Source of the DNA: 66-474 sp035572335
Lineage (GTDB): Bacteria; Pseudomonadota; Gammaproteobacteria; Xanthomonadales; Rhodanobacteraceae
Assembly (NCBI GenBank): GCA_035572335.1
Contig: DATNAW010000022.1
Location: 1-24,870, forward strand
DNA: 24,870 nucleotides
Reading direction: 5' to 3'
This document shows, piece by piece, positions 7,857 to 14,555 of this stretch. The translations under genes were made by a program, and so were the position numbers. Every line of letters begins with the position of its first letter. The first letter of the stretch is position 1. The notes under the pieces were generated by a model. It saw only the letters and a program-made list of their open reading frames with translations, was not told the DNA's origin and searched no databases.

Positions 7857-8076
7857 GTGCTCCGAGGGATTTCCCATTGGCAGTGGACCCCGGACCGTTG
7901 CCCGGTGCGGCAGGCGTAGTCAGCTCCTCCGCTTGCCGTATCCGGGCAGCAACTTGTCTACGCCGCCCCTTTTCCGACCTGACCTTGCTCGCGAGCAACG
8001 CGGCCGTCGCGCCGCGCGAATCGACGGCGCAACGGTTACCCGCGCCGATCAGCTTTTCGCTTGGAATCCGGAGCAC
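7857..8076 (+). ncRNA. Candidate structured non-coding RNA, family not recognised
   Basis: No protein is apparent in 7674-8048, but strong RNA-like pairing is. The rod is 7879-7888 with 7956-7964 (GGCAGTGGAC/GTCTACGCC, one bulged A), an 8/2 internal loop, GTTG 7897-7900 with CAAC 7950-7953, CCCGG 7901-7905 with CCGGG 7942-7946, and 7906-7916 with 7930-7940 (11 pairs including two G-U), closed by a 13-base loop. Further 3' are a TTGCTCG/CGAGCAA palindrome (7985-7998) and GCCGTCG/CGACGGC (8003-8009/8022-8028). The outer ends GTGCTCC (7857-7863) and GGAGCAC (8070-8076) also pair, extended by GGATT/AATCC. A plausible promoter precedes it. The 3' boundary is uncertain and would be antisense to the last codons of the HiPIP gene. 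Not identified as 6S, 4.5S, tmRNA or RNase P by their conserved motifs. Confidence 0.35.
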
Positions 8077-8378
8077 CACCCCTTCGCGTTGACATCGAAG
8101 CCGGGGAAGATCGCGCACGGACCATAAGCGTCACCGGGCTTGCCCGAATAGTGCATGCACTTCGCGCACTGCTGCCCCGGCTTGTGCGGTGGCGGTGCCT
8201 TCGTATCGTCTTCCACGTACTTCAGTGCCTTGGCCGTGGCATTGGTCGCCGCATTCAGATGCGGCAAACCCGCCGCCCACGCCCGGCGCGGCAGTGAACC
8301 CAGCAGAGCCACCGCGGCAGCGGCGCCACCGGCGAGCTTCAGAAAGCGACGACGTGGCGATGCAGTTTCTTCGACCAT
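8049..8378 (-). CDS. High-potential iron-sulfur protein (HiPIP), Tat-exported
   Basis: 109 residues. The N-terminus SPRRRFLKLAGG followed by a hydrophobic Ala-rich stretch and AWA at about residue 36 is a twin-arginine signal, so the protein should fold with its cluster and be exported to the periplasm. Cys71, Cys74, Cys88 and Cys102 follow the HiPIP spacing C-x2-C-x13-C-x13-C, with the family GWCSGF near the end; they bind one 4Fe-4S cluster. HiPIPs are small soluble electron carriers, often between the bc1 complex and a terminal oxidase or reductase. The ATG at 8378 has AAGGAG seven bases upstream (8386-8391 on the plus strand). It is divergent from mtnB. Confidence 0.95.
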   Translation of the reverse strand: MVEETASPRRRFLKLAGGAAAAVALLGSLPRRAWAAGLPHLNAATNATAKALKYVEDDTKAPPPHKPGQQCAKCMHYSGKPGDAYGPCAIFPGFDVNAKGWCSGFQAKS

Positions 8379-8471
8379 TTCCCTACTCCTTCACGACGGA
8401 TGAAATGCGGGCACTGCGCGCATGTTACGCCCGCAGCGCGCAAGTCGCACAGGTTTCAGGATTCGGGCACG

Positions 8472-8480
8472 TGATACATT
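8472..8480 (+). promoter_or_regulatory. Candidate extended -10 promoter of the mtn operon
   Basis: TGATACATT has the TGn extension followed by TACATT, four of six matches to TATAAT, 30 bp before the mtnB ATG. No good -35 box is visible, as is allowed for extended -10 promoters. It lies in the 132-bp divergent gap between the HiPIP gene and mtnB. Confidence 0.35.
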
Positions 8481-8510
8481 CAGCCGCCCGATCGAATCGC
8501 CACCACCGAC

Positions 8511-9158
8511 ATGCCATTCACGTCCGCACAACTTGCCGAACGGCTGCATGCCTGCGGCGTGGAAATCGCACAGGCAGGTACGGAGCTGGCGGCGCGCGGC
8601 TGGACGCCCGCCACCAGCAGCAACTTCTCAATGCGCATCGACGGCGATACCGCCGCGGTCACGATTTCCGGCCGCGACAAGGGCGCGCTGACCCCGGCCG
8701 ACGTGATGGCGGTGACGCTCGACGGCAAACCGCTTGATCCGGCGCAGCGTCCGTCCGCGGAAACCACCCTGCACCTCCAGATCTATCGCCGCCAATCCGA
8801 CGCCGGCGCCGTGCTGCACACGCATTCGCACAATCAGACCGTTGCATCGCGCCTGTTTGCGCCGCAAGGCATGCTGGCGCTGCGCGGCTGGGAACTGCAA
8901 AAGGCGCTGACCGGCTATACCACGCATGAGAGCGAGCTGGACGTGCCGGTGTTTCCGAATTCGCAGGACATGCGCGGCATCGAAAACAAAGTCAATGCCT
9001 GGATCGACGCCGGCCGCCCGCTGCACGCCTATCTCATCGAAGGCCACGGCCTTTACACTTGGGGCCGCAGCATGCCGGAGGCGAAGCGCCATCTCGAGGC
9101 GCTGGAATTCCTGCTTGCCTGCGAACTCGATCTGATTCGTCTCGGAGGCATCCCATGA
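8511..9158 (+). CDS. mtnB: Methylthioribulose-1-phosphate dehydratase
   Basis: 215 residues, class II aldolase/adducin fold. In methionine salvage it dehydrates 5-methylthioribulose-1-phosphate to the diketo compound 2,3-diketo-5-methylthiopentyl-1-phosphate. The zinc ligands are visible as His103 and His105 in LHTHSHN and His179 in EGHGLYTWG; TSSNFSMR (about 36-43) is the phosphate-binding segment. It is the first gene of a seven-gene operon and is followed by mtnD in an ATGA overlap. The ATG at 8511 lacks an obvious Shine-Dalgarno sequence (the bases before it are CACCACCGAC), which may mean low or leader-dependent initiation. Confidence 0.95.
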   Translation: MPFTSAQLAERLHACGVEIAQAGTELAARGWTPATSSNFSMRIDGDTAAVTISGRDKGALTPADVMAVTLDGKPLDPAQRPSAETTLHLQIYRRQSDAGAVLHTHSHNQTVASRLFAPQGMLALRGWELQKALTGYTTHESELDVPVFPNSQDMRGIENKVNAWIDAGRPLHAYLIEGHGLYTWGRSMPEAKRHLEALEFLLACELDLIRLGGIP

Positions 9159-9700
9159 GCCGTCTGCGCGTCTACGACCAACGCGACCCAGCGCGCCCAC
9201 TGGCCACCGAATCGGATCACGCCGCGATTGCCCGCACGCTGGGCGGGGTCGGTGTGCGCTTCGAACGCTGGCAGGCCAACAAACCCGTGGCACCCGGTGC
9301 GAGCCAGGAAGAAGTAATTGCCGCGTACGGCGACGACATCGAGCGCCTGAAGCTGGAAAAGGGCTACCAGGCCGTGGACGTGATTTCGCTGACGGCCGAC
9401 CATCCGCAGAAAGACGCACTGCGGCAGAAATTCCTGTCCGAGCACACGCATTCCGAAGACGAGGTGCGTTTTTTCGTGGCAGGCCAGGGCCAGTTCACGC
9501 TGCACATCGGCGAGCGCATCTACGACGTGCTGTGCGAACAGGGCGACCTGATCGGCGTGCCGGACGGCACCCGCCACTGGTTCGACATGGGCCCGAACCC
9601 GCATTTCATCGCCATCCGCCTGTTCACCAACGCGGAGGGCTGGGTCGCGAACTTCACCGGCGAAGACATCGCCGAGCGCTTCCCGCGTCTCGAAAACTGA
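9155..9700 (+). CDS. mtnD: Acireductone dioxygenase
   Basis: 181 residues, cupin fold. It oxidises acireductone (1,2-dihydroxy-5-methylthiopent-1-en-3-one) to formate and the keto acid precursor of methionine; with nickel bound the same family makes CO and a dead-end product. The metal ligands are in the expected places: His97, His99 and Glu103 (HTHSEDE) and His141 (GTRHWFD). The start is fixed by the 4-bp overlap with mtnB. It is separated from the next gene by only 17 bp. The order mtnB-mtnD with mtnC two genes on keeps the last three enzymatic steps before transamination together. Confidence 0.96.
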   Translation: MSRLRVYDQRDPARPLATESDHAAIARTLGGVGVRFERWQANKPVAPGASQEEVIAAYGDDIERLKLEKGYQAVDVISLTADHPQKDALRQKFLSEHTHSEDEVRFFVAGQGQFTLHIGERIYDVLCEQGDLIGVPDGTRHWFDMGPNPHFIAIRLFTNAEGWVANFTGEDIAERFPRLEN

Positions 9701-9717
9701 AGGGCGAAAGGAACGCC

Positions 9718-10203
9718 ATGTCCTATCTGCAGCAGTCGCTGGCGCCGGGCGAAACCATCGTGGCGGTGTTCAAGCTGCACTGGTTCATGTGGATCCGGTT
9801 CTGGGTGGTGATCGTTCTCGGAATCATCGCGGTCGTTGCATTGATCATTGCGCAGATCCCGTGGGCCGCGCTGGCCGTGGGTGTGCTCGCCGTCCTGATC
9901 GCGGGGTACCAATGGCTGTGGCTGCGCGCGATCGAGCAAGGCGTCACCAATCGCCGCGTGGTGCGCAAGACCGGCATCGTGTCACGCACGACCACCGAAC
10001 TGCGCCTGGCTTCGATCGAAACCGTGGACCTCCGCCAGAGTTTCTGGGGCCGCATTTTCGGCTACGGCAACGTGGAGATCACCGGTCGCGGCGAGACCGC
10101 GATGGTGCTCGACCGGATCGCGCACCCGGTGGAAGTGAAGCGCGACATCGAGAGCGCCTACTCCGCCCACATCGAACCGCAACAACCCGGCGCCATGGCA
10201 TGA
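9718..10203 (+). CDS. Membrane protein with bacterial PH domain (YdbT/DUF304-like)
   Basis: 161 residues. Two membrane helices lie at about residues 22-44 and 48-68, followed by a soluble bacterial pleckstrin-homology domain (about 70-150) with the typical GVTNRRVVRKTGIVSRTT and LASIETVDLRQSFWGRIFGYGNV segments. The function of such proteins is mostly unknown; the PH fold may bind lipid or protein at the cytoplasmic face. The start ATG at 9718 has GAAAGGA upstream. It sits inside the methionine-salvage genes: 17 bp after mtnD and overlapping mtnC by 4 bp. Nothing in the protein suggests a role in methionine salvage, so the link may be regulatory or accidental. Confidence 0.88.
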   Translation: MSYLQQSLAPGETIVAVFKLHWFMWIRFWVVIVLGIIAVVALIIAQIPWAALAVGVLAVLIAGYQWLWLRAIEQGVTNRRVVRKTGIVSRTTTELRLASIETVDLRQSFWGRIFGYGNVEITGRGETAMVLDRIAHPVEVKRDIESAYSAHIEPQQPGAMA

Positions 10204-10904
10204 ACGCGGCACACGTCACCGGCGTGCGCGCGGTGCTCACCGACATCGAAGGCACCACCAGCTCGATCGCGTTCGTCAAGGACGTGCTGTTCCCCTACGC
10301 GCGGGAGCACCTGCCCCGCTTCGTCGAAACGCATCGGGACGATCCCGATGTCGCGCGCTGGCTCGATGCCACCGCGCGCGAGGCAGGCATCGACGATCCG
10401 CATTCGCGATACGTCATCGACGCCTTGCGGCGCTGGATCGACGAGGATCGCAAGGCCACGCCGCTGAAGGCGCTTCAGGGCATGATCTGGAAGACCGGCT
10501 ACGAAGCCGGTGACTACCGGGCGCACATCTACCCCGAGGTATCCGCGAAGCTGCGCGATTGGAAAGCACAAGGATTGAAGCTGTACGTGTACTCGTCGGG
10601 CTCGGTGCCGGCGCAGAAACTGTTCTTCGGCCATACCGAGGCGGGCGATCTCGCGCCGCTGTTCGACGGCTGGTTCGACACTGAAATCGGCGGCAAGCGC
10701 GAACGCGGATCGTACCTGCGCATCGCCGAGGCAATCGGCTTGCCGCCGCCCGCGGTCGTGTTCCTTTCCGACATTGGCGCCGAGCTCGACGCCGCGCGCG
10801 GCGCGGGCATGCAGGCCGTCCAGCTGTGCCGCCCGCCTGAAGACTGTCCAGTCGCAGCCACGCATCCCTGCGTCGCGGATTTCGACGCCATCACGATCGC
10901 ATGA
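10200..10904 (+). CDS. mtnC: Acireductone synthase (enolase-phosphatase E1)
   Basis: 234 residues, HAD superfamily. The bifunctional enzyme enolises 2,3-diketo-5-methylthiopentyl-1-phosphate and then removes the phosphate to give acireductone, the substrate of MtnD. The family N-terminal motif DIEGTTSS (from Asp15, with Glu17 in the second position as usual for MtnC) is present, as are YSSGSVPAQKLFFGHTEAGD and SDIGAELDAARGAGM, the C-terminal Mg-binding motif. The start is fixed by an ATGA overlap with the PH-domain gene, and the stop overlaps the peptidase start in the same way. Confidence 0.96.
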   Translation: MNAAHVTGVRAVLTDIEGTTSSIAFVKDVLFPYAREHLPRFVETHRDDPDVARWLDATAREAGIDDPHSRYVIDALRRWIDEDRKATPLKALQGMIWKTGYEAGDYRAHIYPEVSAKLRDWKAQGLKLYVYSSGSVPAQKLFFGHTEAGDLAPLFDGWFDTEIGGKRERGSYLRIAEAIGLPPPAVVFLSDIGAELDAARGAGMQAVQLCRPPEDCPVAATHPCVADFDAITIA

Positions 10905-11953
10905 AACGACTCGCGCTGATCCTGCTGCCTTTGCTCGCGTTCGCCACAGGTGCGGCGACCATGGCGGGCTGGAACGACGCGCAGGCGCGGCGCGCGGCCG
11001 CCCGCCCCGCGCCCGCACTCGACGGCGCGCGCATGTTCGCTCCGTCGCCCGAATCGCCCGCTGAAACATCCAGCAGTGGGGACGACGACACTTCTTCGAG
11101 CCCGCTCTCCAGCGCGAACTGGCCGGACAACGCGCCGTCGCCCGAGCAGGTGATCTATGCGCAATCCGATTTGCTTGCGCGTGAAACCGCGCGCCTGAGG
11201 CCGCGCACGGCCGGCAAGGTGAACCTGTACGCGATCGTGTTCGCGGGCGACGGCAGCCAGAACGTGTTCCGCAACGAGGCCGAGTACTTCGACAAGCTGT
11301 TTTCGAAGCGCCTTGGCGCTGCCGGACACGTGGTCGTGCTCGAAAACAATCCGGCGTCGCTGACCACGCGTCCACTCGCCACGTGGAGCAATCTCGAAGA
11401 CGCACTCGATGCCATCGCGGCGAAGATGGATCCGCAGCAGGACATCCTGCTGCTGTACTTCACGACTCACGGCAGCGAAGACCACACGCTGCTGGTCGAC
11501 ATGGATCCGCTGCCATTGGACCAGATCGGCGCGAGCGACCTGCCCGGCATCCTTGCCGAGCACCCGTTCAAATACAAAGTCGTGATCGTGAATGCCTGCT
11601 ACTCCGGCGGCTTCATCCCGCCGCTGAAAAATCCGGACACCATGATCGTCACCGCGGCACGCGCCGATCGTTCCTCGTTCGGCTGCGGCGAGCAATCCGA
11701 ACTCACATGGTTCGGGCACGCGTTCCTCGTCGACGCGCTGAACAAGACCGGCGATTTCCGGCAGGCATTCCAGCTTGCCCGCACGCAAGTCGCGGCCTGG
11801 GAAAAGCGTGACAACTACGAACCCTCCGAACCGCAGATTTCCACGGGCGGCGGCATCACGGCTGAGCTCGCGAAGTGGCGAAAGGGCTTCACACCCGGCG
11901 CGGCGGTGCCGTTCGCGCCTGCCGCTGCGAGTTCAACCGGCTCCACGCAATGA
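10901..11953 (+). CDS. Secreted C13-family (legumain/caspase-like) cysteine peptidase
   Basis: 350 residues. Residues 1-22 form a signal-peptide-like segment (MKR, then a Leu/Ala stretch), followed by a low-complexity Ala/Pro/Ser linker up to about residue 80, so it is probably periplasmic or membrane-tethered. The catalytic domain (about 105-330) has the clan CD dyad: His190 in YFTTHGSEDH and Cys233 in IVNACYSGGF, each after a hydrophobic strand, as in peptidase family C13. Family members cleave after Asn or Asp or act as transamidases; the target here is unknown. It overlaps mtnC upstream and the nucleotidyltransferase downstream by 4 bp each, so it is an integral part of the operon. Confidence 0.87.
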   Translation: MKRLALILLPLLAFATGAATMAGWNDAQARRAAARPAPALDGARMFAPSPESPAETSSSGDDDTSSSPLSSANWPDNAPSPEQVIYAQSDLLARETARLRPRTAGKVNLYAIVFAGDGSQNVFRNEAEYFDKLFSKRLGAAGHVVVLENNPASLTTRPLATWSNLEDALDAIAAKMDPQQDILLLYFTTHGSEDHTLLVDMDPLPLDQIGASDLPGILAEHPFKYKVVIVNACYSGGFIPPLKNPDTMIVTAARADRSSFGCGEQSELTWFGHAFLVDALNKTGDFRQAFQLARTQVAAWEKRDNYEPSEPQISTGGGITAELAKWRKGFTPGAAVPFAPAAASSTGSTQ

Positions 11954-12846
11954 GCGAACCCGCGCTGGTCATCCTTGCCGCGGGCCTCGGCAGCCGCTAC
12001 GGCGACACCAAACAGATCGCAGGCGTCGGACCGGATGGCGAATGGCTGCTGGAATATGCCATCCACGACGCGCTCGCGGCAGGCTTCACCCAGGTCGTGA
12101 TGGTGATCCGCGGCGAACTGCGCGAGGCCCTGCAAGCCCGCCTCGCGCCACGCCTGCAGGGCCGCGCCGCACTGCACTTCGTCGAACAAACCCTCGACAG
12201 GATTCCCGCCGAATGCGTTGCGCCGGTCGATCGCGGCAAACCGCTCGGCACCGGCCACGCACTGTGGTGCTGCACGCCGCTGCTTCGCGGACCGTTCGCC
12301 GTGATCAACGCCGACGACTATTACGGGCGCGATGCGTTCCACCTGCTCGCCGCGCATTTCCGCAACAGCACGAAGCCTGCGATGGTCGGCTACCGGCTGG
12401 ACGCAACGCTGTCGAGCCACGGCGGCGTCAACCGCGGCGTGTGCCGCGTCGATGCCGAGGGCCATCTCGAGAACGTCACCGAGATCATCGACATCGCCGC
12501 ACGCGACGGCGTTCTCGCCGGAACCGTACCCAACGGCGCGCGCATGACACTGGCGCCGGAAACCGTGGTGTCGCTGAATTGCTGGGGCTTGCTGCCCGAC
12601 CTGCTTCCGGATCTGGAAGAGGGCCTGCGCGGATTCCTGCCCCGCGCGGGCGCGAAAAACGAATATTTCCTGCCGCACGCCATCGCGACGCATCTCGCGA
12701 AGCAGCATCAATCGCTTGCCGTCCTGCCGTCCGCCGATGCGTGGATGGGACTCACCTATCCCGAGGATCGTTCCCGCGTGGTCGCCGCCATGGCGGCGCT
12801 GCACGCGCAAGGCGCGTATCCGACGCCGCTGTGGTCGCACGCATGA
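11950..12846 (+). CDS. NTP-transferase (sugar-1-phosphate nucleotidyltransferase) family protein
   Basis: 298 residues. The N-terminus VILAAGLGSRYGDTKQ is the nucleotide-binding signature of sugar-phosphate nucleotidyltransferases, and NADDYYG (about 120-126) supplies the metal-binding Asp. The GSRYGDTKQIAGVGPDGE pattern differs from GalU and RmlA and matches a branch that is often encoded beside NahK-like kinases. Expected reaction: NTP plus a sugar 1-phosphate gives an NDP-sugar and pyrophosphate; sugar and base are unknown. Both flanking genes overlap it by 4 bp. With the next gene it could form a two-step salvage route from free sugar to NDP-sugar, analogous to AmgK-MurU. Confidence 0.85.
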   Translation: MSEPALVILAAGLGSRYGDTKQIAGVGPDGEWLLEYAIHDALAAGFTQVVMVIRGELREALQARLAPRLQGRAALHFVEQTLDRIPAECVAPVDRGKPLGTGHALWCCTPLLRGPFAVINADDYYGRDAFHLLAAHFRNSTKPAMVGYRLDATLSSHGGVNRGVCRVDAEGHLENVTEIIDIAARDGVLAGTVPNGARMTLAPETVVSLNCWGLLPDLLPDLEEGLRGFLPRAGAKNEYFLPHAIATHLAKQHQSLAVLPSADAWMGLTYPEDRSRVVAAMAALHAQGAYPTPLWSHA

Positions 12847-13928
12847 ACGAAGTGCTCGACCCCGCCACCGGCAACGGCCTGGCGGCAGCCTGGGGCCTTT
12901 CGCCGCGCGCGCGTTTCGCGCCGCTCGGCAACGGCCTGATCAACCGCACGCTTCTCGTCACCGACGATGGGCGCCGTCGCGTCCTGCAATGCCTGAACGT
13001 CCACGTGTTCCGCGACCCCGCACTGGTGATGCGGAATTGCCACGCGGTGACTGCGCACCTGGGCCGCGAGCGCGCGGCGGGACGCTACGATTACTCGGTG
13101 CTGGAACTGGTGCCGACGCTCGCGGGCGAGCCTGCCGCGGTGCTGGACAATGGCACGTGGTGGCGCATGTACGATCACGTGCCCGATACGCGCACCCACG
13201 ACACGGCCGATACACCGGCGCTCAGCTTCGAAGCCGCGCGCGGTTTCGGCGCCTTCGCCGCAGCGCTTTCCGGCCTCGGCGCAGACGCCGTGGGCGAGGT
13301 GATCCCGCACTTCCACGATCCGGTCAAACGCTTCGATGCATTTTGTGTTGCGCACGCGGCCGACCGCGCGGGACGTGCCGCACAGGCGTCGCGCGAATGC
13401 GATGCCGCTCTGGCCTTCACGAGCGTGCTGGCGCATTGGCAATCGTTGCTCGATGCGCGGCTGCCTTGGCGCATCACACACAACGATTGCAAGTTGAACA
13501 ATCTGCTGTTCGACGCGAACGGCCACGCCATCTGCGTGGTCGACCTCGACACCGTGATGCCCGGCACGTTGCTGTTCGATTTCGGCGACATGGGGCGCAC
13601 GATGTTGAGTCCGGTTCCCGAAGATTCGACCGACATCGACCGCGTCGGCGTCCGCCACGAGCATTTCGCCGCGCTGGCGCGCGGCTACATTGAAGGCTGC
13701 GGCGAGCTGCTGACACCGCTGGAACGCGACAACCTGGTGTTCGCGGCGCGCATGGTCACCGGCGTGATCGGACTGCGCTTCCTCACCGATTATCTCGACG
13801 GCGATCGTTACTTCCGTGTCGCGCATCCATCGCACAATCTGGAACGCGCGCGCAACCAGTTCGCGTTGTATGCGTCGCTCACCGCGCAACAGGATGCGTT
13901 GCAGGCGCTTGTGCCCGACTCAGGTTGA
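12843..13928 (+). CDS. Phosphotransferase of the aminoglycoside kinase fold, NahK/AmgK-like sugar kinase
   Basis: 361 residues. The protein-kinase-like phosphotransferase fold is shown by the glycine-rich region LGNGLINRTLLV (about 28-39), the catalytic loop HNDCKLNNLLFD (213-224, with Asp215 and Asn220) and the metal-binding VVDLDT (about 232-237). The KLNNLLFD variant resembles N-acetylhexosamine 1-kinases more than antibiotic kinases, and the tight coupling to a sugar nucleotidyltransferase supports anomeric sugar phosphorylation; resistance is unlikely. The substrate is not known. It is the last gene of the mtn operon. Its 3' end overlaps the 3' end of convergent hisIE by 9 bp (13920-13928), leaving no room for an intergenic terminator. 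Confidence 0.85.
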   Translation: MNEVLDPATGNGLAAAWGLSPRARFAPLGNGLINRTLLVTDDGRRRVLQCLNVHVFRDPALVMRNCHAVTAHLGRERAAGRYDYSVLELVPTLAGEPAAVLDNGTWWRMYDHVPDTRTHDTADTPALSFEAARGFGAFAAALSGLGADAVGEVIPHFHDPVKRFDAFCVAHAADRAGRAAQASRECDAALAFTSVLAHWQSLLDARLPWRITHNDCKLNNLLFDANGHAICVVDLDTVMPGTLLFDFGDMGRTMLSPVPEDSTDIDRVGVRHEHFAALARGYIEGCGELLTPLERDNLVFAARMVTGVIGLRFLTDYLDGDRYFRVAHPSHNLERARNQFALYASLTAQQDALQALVPDSG

Positions 13929-14555
13929 TTCGCCGCTTGCCGCGGGCGCGTGCCTTTGCGACAGCACTTCCGCGATGTCCGCCAGCGACAAGCCGCGCGC
14001 ACGCAACAGCACCAGCAGGTGGTAGACGAGATCGGCCGCTTCGCCTTTCAACGCTGCGCCGTCCTGCGCCACCGCTGCCAGCGCGGTCTCCACGCCCTCT
14101 TCGCCGACTTTTTGCGCGATGCGGCGAATGCCGGCTTCGAACAGTTCCGTCGTGTAGCTTCCGGCCGGACGTTCGACGCTGCGGTGCGCAATCAGGGTAT
14201 CCAGTTCGGCGAGGAATGCCAGCGGCGTCTTCGCATTCTCGCCGAAGCAACTCGACGTGCCGAGATGGCACGTCGGGCCATGGGGTTCAGCTTGGATCAA
14301 CAAGGTGTCGTGGTCGCAGTCCACGTGAATCGATTTCACGGCCAGCACGTCGCCGGACGTCTCGCCCTTCTTCCACAGCCGTTGCTTGCTGCGGCTCCAG
14401 AACGTCACGAACCCCGAGGCTTGGGTCACGACCAGCGCTTCGGCGTTCATGTAACCGAGCATCAATACCTCGCCCGTCACGCAGTGCTGCACGACGGCCG
14501 GAACCAACCCGCCTCCTTTGGCCCAATCCAGTTTGCCGTCGATGGGCTCGGTCAT
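13920..14555 (-). CDS. hisIE: Bifunctional phosphoribosyl-AMP cyclohydrolase / phosphoribosyl-ATP pyrophosphatase
   Basis: 211 residues, a fusion of HisI (about 1-118) and HisE (about 125-205). It performs steps two and three of histidine synthesis: pyrophosphate removal from PR-ATP, then opening of the adenine ring of PR-AMP. HisI shows DCDHDT (79-84) with Cys80 and the zinc-site cysteines Cys96 and Cys103 in GPTCHLGTSSCF. HisE shows the Mg-binding KVGEEGVET helix (149-157). As in enterobacteria it is the last gene of the operon although it acts early. The start overlaps the hisF stop in ATGA. The 3' end overlaps the opposing kinase gene by 9 bp. Confidence 0.97.
   Translation of the reverse strand: MTEPIDGKLDWAKGGGLVPAVVQHCVTGEVLMLGYMNAEALVVTQASGFVTFWSRSKQRLWKKGETSGDVLAVKSIHVDCDHDTLLIQAEPHGPTCHLGTSSCFGENAKTPLAFLAELDTLIAHRSVERPAGSYTTELFEAGIRRIAQKVGEEGVETALAAVAQDGAALKGEAADLVYHLLVLLRARGLSLADIAEVLSQRHAPAASGEST

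Noticed and set aside
7857..8076. 6S, 4.5S, tmRNA or RNase P RNA
   Set aside because: The conserved motifs of 4.5S, tmRNA and RNase P are absent. The rod shape recalls 6S RNA, but I could not recognise its conserved blocks, so no name is given.
12843..13928. Antibiotic resistance by an aminoglycoside phosphotransferase
   Set aside because: The fold is shared, but the catalytic-loop variant and coupling to a sugar nucleotidyltransferase point to sugar phosphorylation.
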